Of a stretch of 64,000 nucleotides of DNA, positions 29,479-38,029 are shown piece by piece (within the stretch, counting starts at the first letter, position 1; each line of letters begins with the position of its first letter). Location: contig CAJXRD010000006.1 of NCBI GenBank assembly GCA_913058295.1, positions 1-64,000 of the forward strand, read 5' to 3'. The notes below the pieces were generated by a model. The model saw only the letters and a program-made list of their open reading frames with translations, was not told the DNA's origin and did no database searches. The translations under genes and the position numbers were made by a program. The DNA is from an uncultured Flavobacteriales bacterium (GTDB lineage: Bacteria > Bacteroidota > Bacteroidia > Flavobacteriales > Flavobacteriaceae).

Positions 29479-29979
29479 TTAGTTGGGAAGAACTTCTATA
29501 TCTGTAGTGTCAATTTGCATATTAGACATTAACTCTTCCATGGTTAAATTAGAGTTTGCATATTCTGCTGGTAGAATAGCTATACGAAAAATTAAGTCGT
29601 TTGTAAAGTCAGAACCTAACGTATTTAAATTAAAATTTGCATCTAAAAATATATTTACATCCACAAAAGTGTGATCAAATGTATATAATAGAGTGCCTTG
29701 ATCTAAAAAATAAGTTTGAGGGAGTTGTGACCAAACGTCCAAGCCATTATCTACATATTCTAATAAATAAACCAAAACAACGTCAGATTCATACACTACA
29801 ATGTTAGAAGGGAAACTTACAAAACGGCTATAACCGTTGGCCTCATTTAAATTGATATTTGCCTCAAAAACTTGCCCTAAAATTGTTTCTCCAGGAGGCC
29901 CTTGTGGTCCCCTAGGTCCTTCACAAGAGGTAAAAATAAGAGTTGTACTAAATGCTAAAAGTAAAAATAGATTTTTCAT
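29479..29979 (-). CDS. Lipoprotein with short collagen-like Gly-X-Y tract
   Basis: MKNLFLLLAFSTTLIFTSCEGPRGPQGPPGETILG; internal ATG at 29979 preferred. Confidence 0.75.
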   Translation of the reverse strand: MKNLFLLLAFSTTLIFTSCEGPRGPQGPPGETILGQVFEANINLNEANGYSRFVSFPSNIVVYESDVVLVYLLEYVDNGLDVWSQLPQTYFLDQGTLLYTFDHTFVDVNIFLDANFNLNTLGSDFTNDLIFRIAILPAEYANSNLTMEELMSNMQIDTTDIEVLPN

Positions 29980-30106
29980 GTTTTTATGTTTTTTATATGA
30001 TTTACAAAAGTCGTTCCATAAATAAGTGCTCTTAAATAAAATAAACGATGCGCATAAAAATATATAAAAAATAGTACCTTTAACAGGATTAAGAAGATTA
30101 ATTATA

Positions 30107-30916
30107 ATGATGAAACAAATACCTTTATTTCTATTTACTTTATTGGTTTTTTCCTGTAACACGAACCCATTTACAGGAAAAAAGACATTGGCATTAGTTC
30201 CAAATTCTGAAATACTTCCCATGTCCTTTCAGCAGTACGAACAATTTTTAACAGAACATCAGGTAATAAAAAACTCAGCAGATGCAAAAATGGTGAAAAG
30301 GGTAGGGCATAAAATTTCTTCAGCAGCAAAGCGATATTTAACTGCTTATGGTTATGGAGAATATTTAAAAGACTATCGGTGGGAGTATAATTTGGTAAAA
30401 GACCCTGCGGTAAATGCTTGGTGTATGCCAGGTGGGAAAATTGTTTTTTATACAGGTATTCTTCCTATAACAAAAGGCGAAACAGGTATTGCTGCAGTTA
30501 TGGGGCATGAAGTTGCTCACGCCTTAGCTAATCATGGACAACAACGTATGAGTGCTGGACAATTACAGGCTGTTGGTGCTGTAGCGGGTAATGTTGCTTT
30601 TATGGACGACCCAGAAAATCAAGCACTCTTTAATGTAGCGTATGGAGTAGGGTCTGATATTGGTGTTATGAAACCTTTTAGCAGAAGTCATGAAAGTGAA
30701 GCAGATAAAATTGGTTTAACACTTATGGCAATGGCAGGATATGACCCTAATGAATCTGCAAGGCTTTGGGAGCGTATGGAAAAACTAGGAGGAAGTACTC
30801 CACCAGAGATATTAAGTACACATCCATCTAATCAAACAAGGATTGATAATATTAAAAGTTGGGTGCCTGGAGCTATTGCTCAAGCAAAAAAGTTTGGGGT
30901 TACCGAATTTAAATAA
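30107..30916 (+). CDS. M48 family metallopeptidase, lipoprotein
   Basis: VFSCNTNPFTGKK lipobox; GVMGHEVAHALANHGQQRMS HExxH; SRSHESEADKIGLTLMAMAGYDP. Confidence 0.92.
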   Translation: MMKQIPLFLFTLLVFSCNTNPFTGKKTLALVPNSEILPMSFQQYEQFLTEHQVIKNSADAKMVKRVGHKISSAAKRYLTAYGYGEYLKDYRWEYNLVKDPAVNAWCMPGGKIVFYTGILPITKGETGIAAVMGHEVAHALANHGQQRMSAGQLQAVGAVAGNVAFMDDPENQALFNVAYGVGSDIGVMKPFSRSHESEADKIGLTLMAMAGYDPNESARLWERMEKLGGSTPPEILSTHPSNQTRIDNIKSWVPGAIAQAKKFGVTEFK

Positions 30917-30994
30917 TAATCTTGTAAAAATTATTTTACTACTTTAGAAGCTACATAAAGGGATTTCTTTTAATAACATTTATTCAAAACATTT

Positions 30995-32308
30995 ATGGTT
31001 AACTTAAAAAAAGGAAGTAAAAAGCTATTAAACGCATGGGCTTTTTACGACTGGGCAAATTCTGTTTACAGTTTAGTAATTACTTCCGCAGTTTTTCCAA
31101 TTTTCTATCAAGCCTTATTTCGATCTGCAGAAATAGATAGCATAGTTATTTTTGGAGGAGAAATACGAAGTACTCCTTTAATTACTTATACTACTGCTGC
31201 GGCCTTTTTAGTAGTTTCCTTACTTATTCCAATTCTTTCGGGAATTGCAGATTATGTAGGTAATAAAAAGATATTCATGAAGTTTTTCTGCTATTTAGGA
31301 GCATTTTCATGTATTGGATTATACTTTTTTAATTTAGAGAATATAATACTCAGTCTATTGTTTTATTTTTTAGCATTGATTGGTTTTTGGAGTAGTTGGG
31401 TGTTTTACAACTCTTATTTGCCAGACGTTGCTTTTCCAGAACAGCAGGATAAACTTAGTGCAAAAGGGTTCTCATTAGGATATTTAGGGTCTGTTATTTT
31501 ACTTGTTTTTAATTTGGCGATGATTATGATGCCCGAAACCTTTGGCTTGGGTGAAGGAGGTGAAGCAAAAATGTTAGCTATGAAGTATTCTTTTGTATCG
31601 GTAGGGATATGGTGGATTATCTTTAGTCAGTATACCTTTTATTATTTGCCTAAAGGAAATAAGTCTAACAATAAAATAACTAGTCAAATTTTATTAGATG
31701 GTTTTAGAGAGTTAAAAGGAGTTTATAATTCTCTTTCCGATAATTTAATACTCAAACGATATCTAACCGCATTTTTTGTTTATAGTATGGCAGTACAAAC
31801 TGTAATGCTTGTAGCAACTTATTTTGGAGAACAAGAAATTAACTGGGGAGGAGAGGATCAAAAAACGATAGGTTTAATCTCCAGTATTTTAATTATACAA
31901 TTAGTAGCTATTGTTGGGGCACAGTTAACTTATAAAGCTTCCGGAAAATTTGGAAATATTCCTACTCTAATTTTTATCAATGGGATATGGGCAGCGCTTT
32001 GTATTATTGCATACTTTATATATACTCCATTTCAATTTTACATTACAGCTGGATTTGTAGGTATGGTTATGGGAGGAATTCAGGCATTGTCTCGTTCTAC
32101 CTACTCAAAATTTTTACCAGAAACTAAAGACACGACCTCTTATTTTAGCTTTTACGATGTAGCTGAAAAAATAGGAATCGTAATAGGAATGTTAATTTAT
32201 GGTATTATTGATCAGTTAACGGGTAGTATGCGGAATTCAATCGTGTTTTTGGTAGTATTTTTTATTCTTGGTGCATTTTTATTGATTAGAATTCCAAGAA
32301 ATAAGTAA
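30995..32308 (+). CDS. MFS transporter (UMF1/Atg22-like)
   Basis: LLNAWAFYDWANSVYSLVITSAVFPIFY; 12 TM; IQALSRSTYSKFLPE. Confidence 0.85.
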   Translation: MVNLKKGSKKLLNAWAFYDWANSVYSLVITSAVFPIFYQALFRSAEIDSIVIFGGEIRSTPLITYTTAAAFLVVSLLIPILSGIADYVGNKKIFMKFFCYLGAFSCIGLYFFNLENIILSLLFYFLALIGFWSSWVFYNSYLPDVAFPEQQDKLSAKGFSLGYLGSVILLVFNLAMIMMPETFGLGEGGEAKMLAMKYSFVSVGIWWIIFSQYTFYYLPKGNKSNNKITSQILLDGFRELKGVYNSLSDNLILKRYLTAFFVYSMAVQTVMLVATYFGEQEINWGGEDQKTIGLISSILIIQLVAIVGAQLTYKASGKFGNIPTLIFINGIWAALCIIAYFIYTPFQFYITAGFVGMVMGGIQALSRSTYSKFLPETKDTTSYFSFYDVAEKIGIVIGMLIYGIIDQLTGSMRNSIVFLVVFFILGAFLLIRIPRNK

Positions 32309-32363
32309 TTCTTCACAATTTTTATTTATGTTTGCTGTTATTACAAAAAAAAACCTACGATCT

Positions 32364-33764
32364 ATGAAAAAAGTTCAACTTTTTAATTGGCTGCTTATTG
32401 CTTTTGTAGCAATCCAATTTACTTCCTGTGAAAATGAACCTCTAGAAGGGGAGTTTCCAGAAGAAGATGAAATTGTAACTGTTGAAGAAGGTGGCTTTAT
32501 TGCTACTATAGAAGGCTCTGAGTTTATTGCAGAATCTGCCAGTGCTACCATGTCTTCTGATAACACATTAATATTAACTGGAATTACAGATACTGGAGAT
32601 ACTATCATATTAACAGCAGAACAAGTTGCGGTTGGAGTTTTTGATATCACAGCAGGATTAGGTAACTTAAATAGTGGTCTTTATTCTAATGATGACAATT
32701 TACCTTATATCTCTGCTGAAGCTTTAGGAGGGTTGGGAACATTATATTTATCTGAAATAGATGAGCTTGGATTAACTGTTACAGGAACCTTTAGTTTTAC
32801 AGGAGCTAGATTGGCTTTTGATGAGGATGGTAACCCTATCTTAGATGGTGATGGTAATCCCCTTATAGAAATGGTTGAGATTACTTCAGGAGAATTTAAT
32901 AAAATCGCATATACATTAGATGATAATGGAGGTGAAACACCATTAGAAGACGAATTTTTTGCAAAAGTGGATGGAATTGATTTTATTCCAGAATCTATAA
33001 CCACAACATTAAATGAGTATGCTGACATTAATGTGGTTAAAATAGTAGCTGTAAATGCGGATGGTGCTATTATGAGAATTGATATACCTGAAGAATTAGG
33101 AGTTGGTACTTTTGCTATGGAAGCTTTATCTGATGGTACAAAGTTGATTAGTTTATATAACTCAAATACAGGAGGAGAGAATTTAACTTCGAACCCTGGT
33201 ACAATAACGATTACAAAATTTAACACTAATACTGGTGTCATAGAAGCTACTTTTGCTTTTACAGCTACCGATCCTATTAATGTTGACCCTACAGTAAATG
33301 AAGTTACGGAAGGTTCTTTTGCAGTTGATTATGTAGGGACTCCTGGCGATACTGCTACTAATTTTACTGCAGATGTTGATGGTGTTTTCTTTAATCCAGA
33401 CTCTATAACAATTACGGAGTCTTCATTTAATGGGGTTTCAAGAATTAATATAACAGTAATACAAACTGATGTAGCGACAGGAATTAATCAAACAATGGGA
33501 ATCTATTTTCCAACAGATATTGAAGTAGGGACTTATGAATTGACGAACCAATTAATAGATGGTACGGAATCATTTGCACAATATTCCCCAGATTTTGGAA
33601 ATTCAGTTACCTTTAGATCCAACCCTGGTGTATTAACAATTGTAGATTATGATCAAGAAGCTGGAATAATTGAGGGTACATTTTCTTTTCTAGCTGTAGA
33701 TATATTAAATCAAGATCCAGCAATTTATGAAGTTACTACTGGAGAATTTACTTTAGAGCTTTAA
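32364..33764 (+). CDS. DUF6252-like lipoprotein with three repeat units
   Basis: Lipobox QFTSCENEP; three approx 140-aa repeats beginning GGFIATIEGSEF, DEFFAKVDGIDF, TNFTADVDGVFF and ending EITSGEF / EVTEGSF / EVTTGEF. Confidence 0.72.
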   Translation: MKKVQLFNWLLIAFVAIQFTSCENEPLEGEFPEEDEIVTVEEGGFIATIEGSEFIAESASATMSSDNTLILTGITDTGDTIILTAEQVAVGVFDITAGLGNLNSGLYSNDDNLPYISAEALGGLGTLYLSEIDELGLTVTGTFSFTGARLAFDEDGNPILDGDGNPLIEMVEITSGEFNKIAYTLDDNGGETPLEDEFFAKVDGIDFIPESITTTLNEYADINVVKIVAVNADGAIMRIDIPEELGVGTFAMEALSDGTKLISLYNSNTGGENLTSNPGTITITKFNTNTGVIEATFAFTATDPINVDPTVNEVTEGSFAVDYVGTPGDTATNFTADVDGVFFNPDSITITESSFNGVSRINITVIQTDVATGINQTMGIYFPTDIEVGTYELTNQLIDGTESFAQYSPDFGNSVTFRSNPGVLTIVDYDQEAGIIEGTFSFLAVDILNQDPAIYEVTTGEFTLEL

Positions 33765-33784
33765 TAAAAAGACAAATAATAATT

Positions 33785-33818
33785 AAAAAACCATCCATAA
33801 ATTGGATGGTTTTTTTTA
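33785..33818 (+). terminator. Rho-independent terminator
   Basis: aaaaaaccatccataaattggatggtttttttta. Confidence 0.85.
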
Positions 33819-33851
33819 TAAATCAATGAATTCACACTTTAAATTTTAAAA

Positions 33852-34772
33852 ATGAAAAATTTTAAATTATTAAACATTCTATTTTTATCCCTTTTATCTA
33901 TTTCATTTATTGGCTGTAATGAAGATGATGATACAAATGATTCAGATGTAAGCGAAGGTCAATTAATAGCTACTATTGATGGAGTTTCCTATAGTGGCGA
34001 TGTTACTGACACTTCTGCAGTTCTGTTTAATGGTACCTTTAATTTAACGACTTCTAACTCCACTACTGGAGAAACAATTACGATAACAGTTTCTGATGCT
34101 GCTTTAGATTCTTTCGATTTAAGTAGTTCTGCAAGCGGTCAAAATGGAGCTGCTTATATTATTAATCAAGAGAATGCATATTTGTCTGTAAGAGAAGGTG
34201 GTTCAGGAACACTTACAATTACAAAATTAGATACTGAAAACTTTTTGGCATCTGGAACCTTTGAATTTGTTGGTATAAGAGAATCTGTAGATGTTGATGG
34301 AAATATTTTAACCGAAACAGTTACAGTTGCTAGTGGAGAATTTAATAATTTGGTTTTGGTTACTCAAGTAATAGTAGAGCCAAATAATTCATTAGAAGCT
34401 AATGTTGATGATGAGGCTTTAAATGCAGATTCAGTAACAGCTGTTGCTATTGATTTAAATACTACGTTATTGATTACTGCTATTAATAATACTTCAAATC
34501 AAAATATTGCTATATCCATGCCAGCAGATATTACCGTGGGAACTTATGATTTTAGTTCTTTGCCTACACAAGGAGCAATAATAGGTCAATATACACCTGA
34601 TCTAGGAGCAAGTGACACCTATGTGTCTATAGATGGAACAATTACCATTACAAGTTATGATGCTGTAAGCGGATTAATGGAAGGTAGTTTTGAATTTACT
34701 GCTGGAGATTTTGTAATAATTAATAACACAACCTATTCTATTTCAGACGGAAACTTTTCTGTGGAGTTTTAG
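33852..34772 (+). CDS. DUF6252-like lipoprotein with two repeat units
   Basis: Lipobox FIGCNED; repeats GQLIATIDGVSY... and NSLEANVDDEAL... each ending G.F. Confidence 0.7.
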   Translation: MKNFKLLNILFLSLLSISFIGCNEDDDTNDSDVSEGQLIATIDGVSYSGDVTDTSAVLFNGTFNLTTSNSTTGETITITVSDAALDSFDLSSSASGQNGAAYIINQENAYLSVREGGSGTLTITKLDTENFLASGTFEFVGIRESVDVDGNILTETVTVASGEFNNLVLVTQVIVEPNNSLEANVDDEALNADSVTAVAIDLNTTLLITAINNTSNQNIAISMPADITVGTYDFSSLPTQGAIIGQYTPDLGASDTYVSIDGTITITSYDAVSGLMEGSFEFTAGDFVIINNTTYSISDGNFSVEF

Positions 34773-34793
34773 CAGAAATTAATAATTGATAAT

Positions 34794-34831
34794 AAAAAAG
34801 CCGTTTCAATATTTTGAAACGGCTTTTTTAT
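34794..34831. terminator. Bidirectional rho-independent terminator
   Basis: aaaaaagccgtttcaatattttgaaacggctttttta between convergent genes. Confidence 0.88.
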
Positions 34832-34847
34832 TAAGATAAGCTATAAA

Positions 34848-35573
34848 TTAATTAGAATCAATATCTCCAGATCCCATTACTTTTTTATCTGTTGTTTCTG
34901 GATTACCGGTATAGGTGATGTCACCAGATCCATTTACTCTTGCTTTTAAGCTTTTGCTTGCATGTACTCCAGCGTCTCCAGAGCCAGAAACATAAACTTG
35001 AGTGTTTTGTGCGATTAATGATTTACCTGCATAATCACCACTTCCTGTTAGTTTAACTTCTAAGTCGGTAGCTTTCCCTATAAGTTTTAGATCTCCAGAT
35101 CCTGTTACTTTTGCTTCTACATTCATCGCTTCCACATCTAAAATAATATCCCCAGATCCTGTTAATTCTACTTCAAAAGAGTCGCTTTTAATTGTATTAT
35201 TAGTTAAGACATCTCCAGAACCAGTTAAAGAAATTTTATTTAAATCTTTAAAAGGAACTGTAACATGAACTCCTTTTTTAGTTTGAATGTTTACTTTGTT
35301 TTTTACTTTTATAGTAAGGACTCCGTTTTTAGATTCTACAATAATATGTTCCTGTATATTATCATCAGTGGTAACTGTAATGGAACCTTCGGTACCAGAT
35401 TCTAATTTTACATCCATAAATCCAACTACTTTTATTTCATTGTAATCTGAAGTTTGATGGGTTTTAGTGGTAATATCTCCATTTCCTTTGACTTTACTAA
35501 ATTGTGCCTGACTCGTATTAATAAAGAATAGAGTTGTTGCTATAGCTAATGTGAATTTTAAAATTGATTTCAT
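34848..35573 (-). CDS. Head GIN domain-containing protein (DUF2807)
   Basis: Signal peptide; repeated GSGD motifs (LTGSGDVLT, LTGSGDIIL, VTGSGDLKL, LTGSGDYAG, VSGSGDAGV, VNGSGDITY, VMGSGDIDS). Confidence 0.85.
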   Translation of the reverse strand: MKSILKFTLAIATTLFFINTSQAQFSKVKGNGDITTKTHQTSDYNEIKVVGFMDVKLESGTEGSITVTTDDNIQEHIIVESKNGVLTIKVKNKVNIQTKKGVHVTVPFKDLNKISLTGSGDVLTNNTIKSDSFEVELTGSGDIILDVEAMNVEAKVTGSGDLKLIGKATDLEVKLTGSGDYAGKSLIAQNTQVYVSGSGDAGVHASKSLKARVNGSGDITYTGNPETTDKKVMGSGDIDSN

Positions 35574-35586
35574 TTTTAATGGTTTT

Positions 35587-36672
35587 TTATTGTTTAGTTA
35601 ATGTTACTCCTCCGTACTCGGAGTTAATGTTTATATTATTTCCTGAATTTTGACTTCCGTGGTATCCAGAATATTTTTTACTGTTATTTTGTTTATCACT
35701 ATGCTGAATGGTTAATCCTTCTTCTCCATTAAAACTTGCATAACGTAAGTCTAAAGCGAAGTCGAAATTTAATCCACTGTCATAACCCATTTTAATGCCT
35801 GTATAATCAGCACTAATAACAGCGCTTTTTACAGAAGCCTCTAATTTATCCACTTTAATAGACCCGTAATCAGCGTTTATGTTTAAAGAACTATGAACGG
35901 TTCCTATTATATGGCTTATATAATCTCCAGTTCCATCTAATTTCCTTACATCCTCAACAGAAATTTTTCCATAATCACAATTGTAATTTATTTGGGTAAC
36001 TTCTCCTATTCTTGAATTTGTATAATCTGCATTTAATTCTAAATTTCCAACTTTATCAAGAGTAAAACCAGAATAATCTGCATCAATACTTCCGTTTTTC
36101 ATATAACCAATTGTAGATTTTGAAGTATAGTCAAAATTTAAACTATTATCGTCAGCATTCAACTCGCCTATTATAAGTTTTCCATAGTCACAACTAATAT
36201 TGGCTTGACCGTTTAACTTGTTTAGATTAATGGCTCCATAATCATTACTAAGATCCAATGAATTGTTTATTGGCATCTTTATGGTGTAATTAATTTTCAT
36301 AGAGGAATTATTGTTATTGTTTCCAAGCCAATTCCAGGAACTTTTACTTTTATTAAACTTTGTTATTGCAGATACTAAAGTATTGCTTGCTGAAAATTCA
36401 ACATCTATGCCATCTAGTCTTTTTTGTACTTTATCTTCATTGTTTCCATCTACAGTAATTATAACATCGATTACGATTCGGTTCTCGTTCCAAGTAACAA
36501 TATCTACATTTCCGAAGCTATTGTCTACATTTAACTTCGCATCTGAATTTACATTAAATTCTTTGTGAAATGTTTTTTCTTTTTTGTGTTTATATACAGG
36601 CTTATCACTGTTGGCGAATATTAATACAGGAAATAAGAATATAAATAAAACTGCTTTAAATTGTGTTTTCAT
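35587..36672 (-). CDS. DUF4097-like secreted repeat protein
   Basis: Signal peptide; about 10 repeats with DYG/DYT/DYS turns (NDYGAINL, CDYGKLII, ADYSGFTL, ADYTNSRI, ADYGSIKV, SEYGGVTL). Confidence 0.7.
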   Translation of the reverse strand: MKTQFKAVLFIFLFPVLIFANSDKPVYKHKKEKTFHKEFNVNSDAKLNVDNSFGNVDIVTWNENRIVIDVIITVDGNNEDKVQKRLDGIDVEFSASNTLVSAITKFNKSKSSWNWLGNNNNNSSMKINYTIKMPINNSLDLSNDYGAINLNKLNGQANISCDYGKLIIGELNADDNSLNFDYTSKSTIGYMKNGSIDADYSGFTLDKVGNLELNADYTNSRIGEVTQINYNCDYGKISVEDVRKLDGTGDYISHIIGTVHSSLNINADYGSIKVDKLEASVKSAVISADYTGIKMGYDSGLNFDFALDLRYASFNGEEGLTIQHSDKQNNSKKYSGYHGSQNSGNNININSEYGGVTLTKQ

Positions 36673-37207
36673 TTTTTTGAGTGTTTAGATTTTTAACTTC
36701 TTCAATTTTGTTAATGACTTGTTCTAGCAATTCTATTCTGTTTTGAAAATTGCTGATCATTGCATAAATAACACGTTTGTCGTTTCCGCTTTCTGCCAAA
36801 TCCTTTTTAAGTAATTCATATTTACTTTCTAAAATTTCTAATTGGTGTAATGCGTCTTGAACTAAAACTTCCGTTTCTGGAGAATTAAATCCTTTTAAAG
36901 TTTTTAATTCATTATTAATTGTTGAAGTGAAAAAAGATTGCGTTTGTTCCATCTCTGGAGAAACACTTGCTAAATCTGCGGCATTTACATTTGTATTGAT
37001 AAATAACCCGCTAATGGTTACAATTATGGCAAGTACAGCTGCAATAGAAATTACTCTTTTTAAATAATAAATGGAGTTGTTTTCTGCTTTGGTCTGTTGA
37101 TTGTTTAATTTATCTAAAAAACGATGCTGGTGTCCTTCAGGAGTATCTTTTACATTAAAAGTGCCTTCAAGGTTTTCAAATAAATTATCTATAGTATCTT
37201 TTTTCAT
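36656..37207 (-). CDS. Single-TM protein, probable anti-sigma factor
   Basis: One TM (VISIAAVLAIIVTISGLFI) with N-terminal cytoplasmic domain; start overlaps sigma stop codon (ATGA). Confidence 0.65.
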   Translation of the reverse strand: MKKDTIDNLFENLEGTFNVKDTPEGHQHRFLDKLNNQQTKAENNSIYYLKRVISIAAVLAIIVTISGLFINTNVNAADLASVSPEMEQTQSFFTSTINNELKTLKGFNSPETEVLVQDALHQLEILESKYELLKKDLAESGNDKRVIYAMISNFQNRIELLEQVINKIEEVKNLNTQKNENTI

Positions 37208-37758
37208 GTCGTTACAATTAATTTTTTTCGTAAACTATCTTTGGCTCTGGAAATTAGCGTCCTGCAATTGGCATAACTGATTTCAAGAATTTCACATATT
37301 TCCTCATAATCAAATCCTTCAATAAAATGAAGAGTTAGTATTTGACTATATTTTGTGTTTAAATCTTCCATACAGTTTAAAACTCTATTCGTTTTTAATT
37401 GTGTATAATCATCAGCAGAAATTGAAAAGGAATCCTCTTGGGCTTCTTCTATAAATTCTTCATCAGAAATATGTACAAAACGTTTAGACTTATTATACTG
37501 ACTTACACTATTGTTAATCACAATTCGTTTTAACCAAGATCCAAATGTTGCATTGTCTTTTAAAGAATCCAACTTTGAAAATGCAGTAATAAATGATTCC
37601 TGCATTACATCTTCGGCTTCGGCGGTGTTTTTAACAATTCGTATGGCCGTATTATACATTGCATGCTGATAGCGATTATACACCTCTAACTGAGCAAGCT
37701 GATTTCCCTTACTACAAAGAGTAAGTAACGTGTTAATATTTTGTTGGGTTAGTGTCAA
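37204..37758 (-). CDS. RNA polymerase sigma factor, ECF sigma-70 family
   Basis: AEDVMQESFITAFSKLDSLKDNATFGSWLKRIVINNSVSQYNK and region 4 CEILEISYANCRTLISRAKDSLRKKL; TTG start. Confidence 0.9.
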   Translation of the reverse strand: MTLTQQNINTLLTLCSKGNQLAQLEVYNRYQHAMYNTAIRIVKNTAEAEDVMQESFITAFSKLDSLKDNATFGSWLKRIVINNSVSQYNKSKRFVHISDEEFIEEAQEDSFSISADDYTQLKTNRVLNCMEDLNTKYSQILTLHFIEGFDYEEICEILEISYANCRTLISRAKDSLRKKLIVTT

Positions 37759-38029
37759 ACTATAAACAATTGTTACCCTAAAGATAGTATATGGATTAGA
37801 TTGTTACACTTTAAAATAAAAAGTTTTTAAAATAGAGGATATTTTTTAATGAACTAAGCTTATTAGTGGCATAACAATTGACAATATTATAATGAAAGCA
37901 ACTGTTATCGTTAGGGTAGGAGCTGTTTTTCAAGAATATAAAAAAATAATTAAAAAGAATTACATCATGTTCATCAAAACCTTTTTTAAATAAGGGGTTT
38001 AGGAATGACATTATGTCCTAAACGTATAT

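Noticed and set aside
32705-33241. 178 aa ORF on - strand
   Set aside because: Shadow ORF antisense to the repeat lipoprotein; biased composition and no motif
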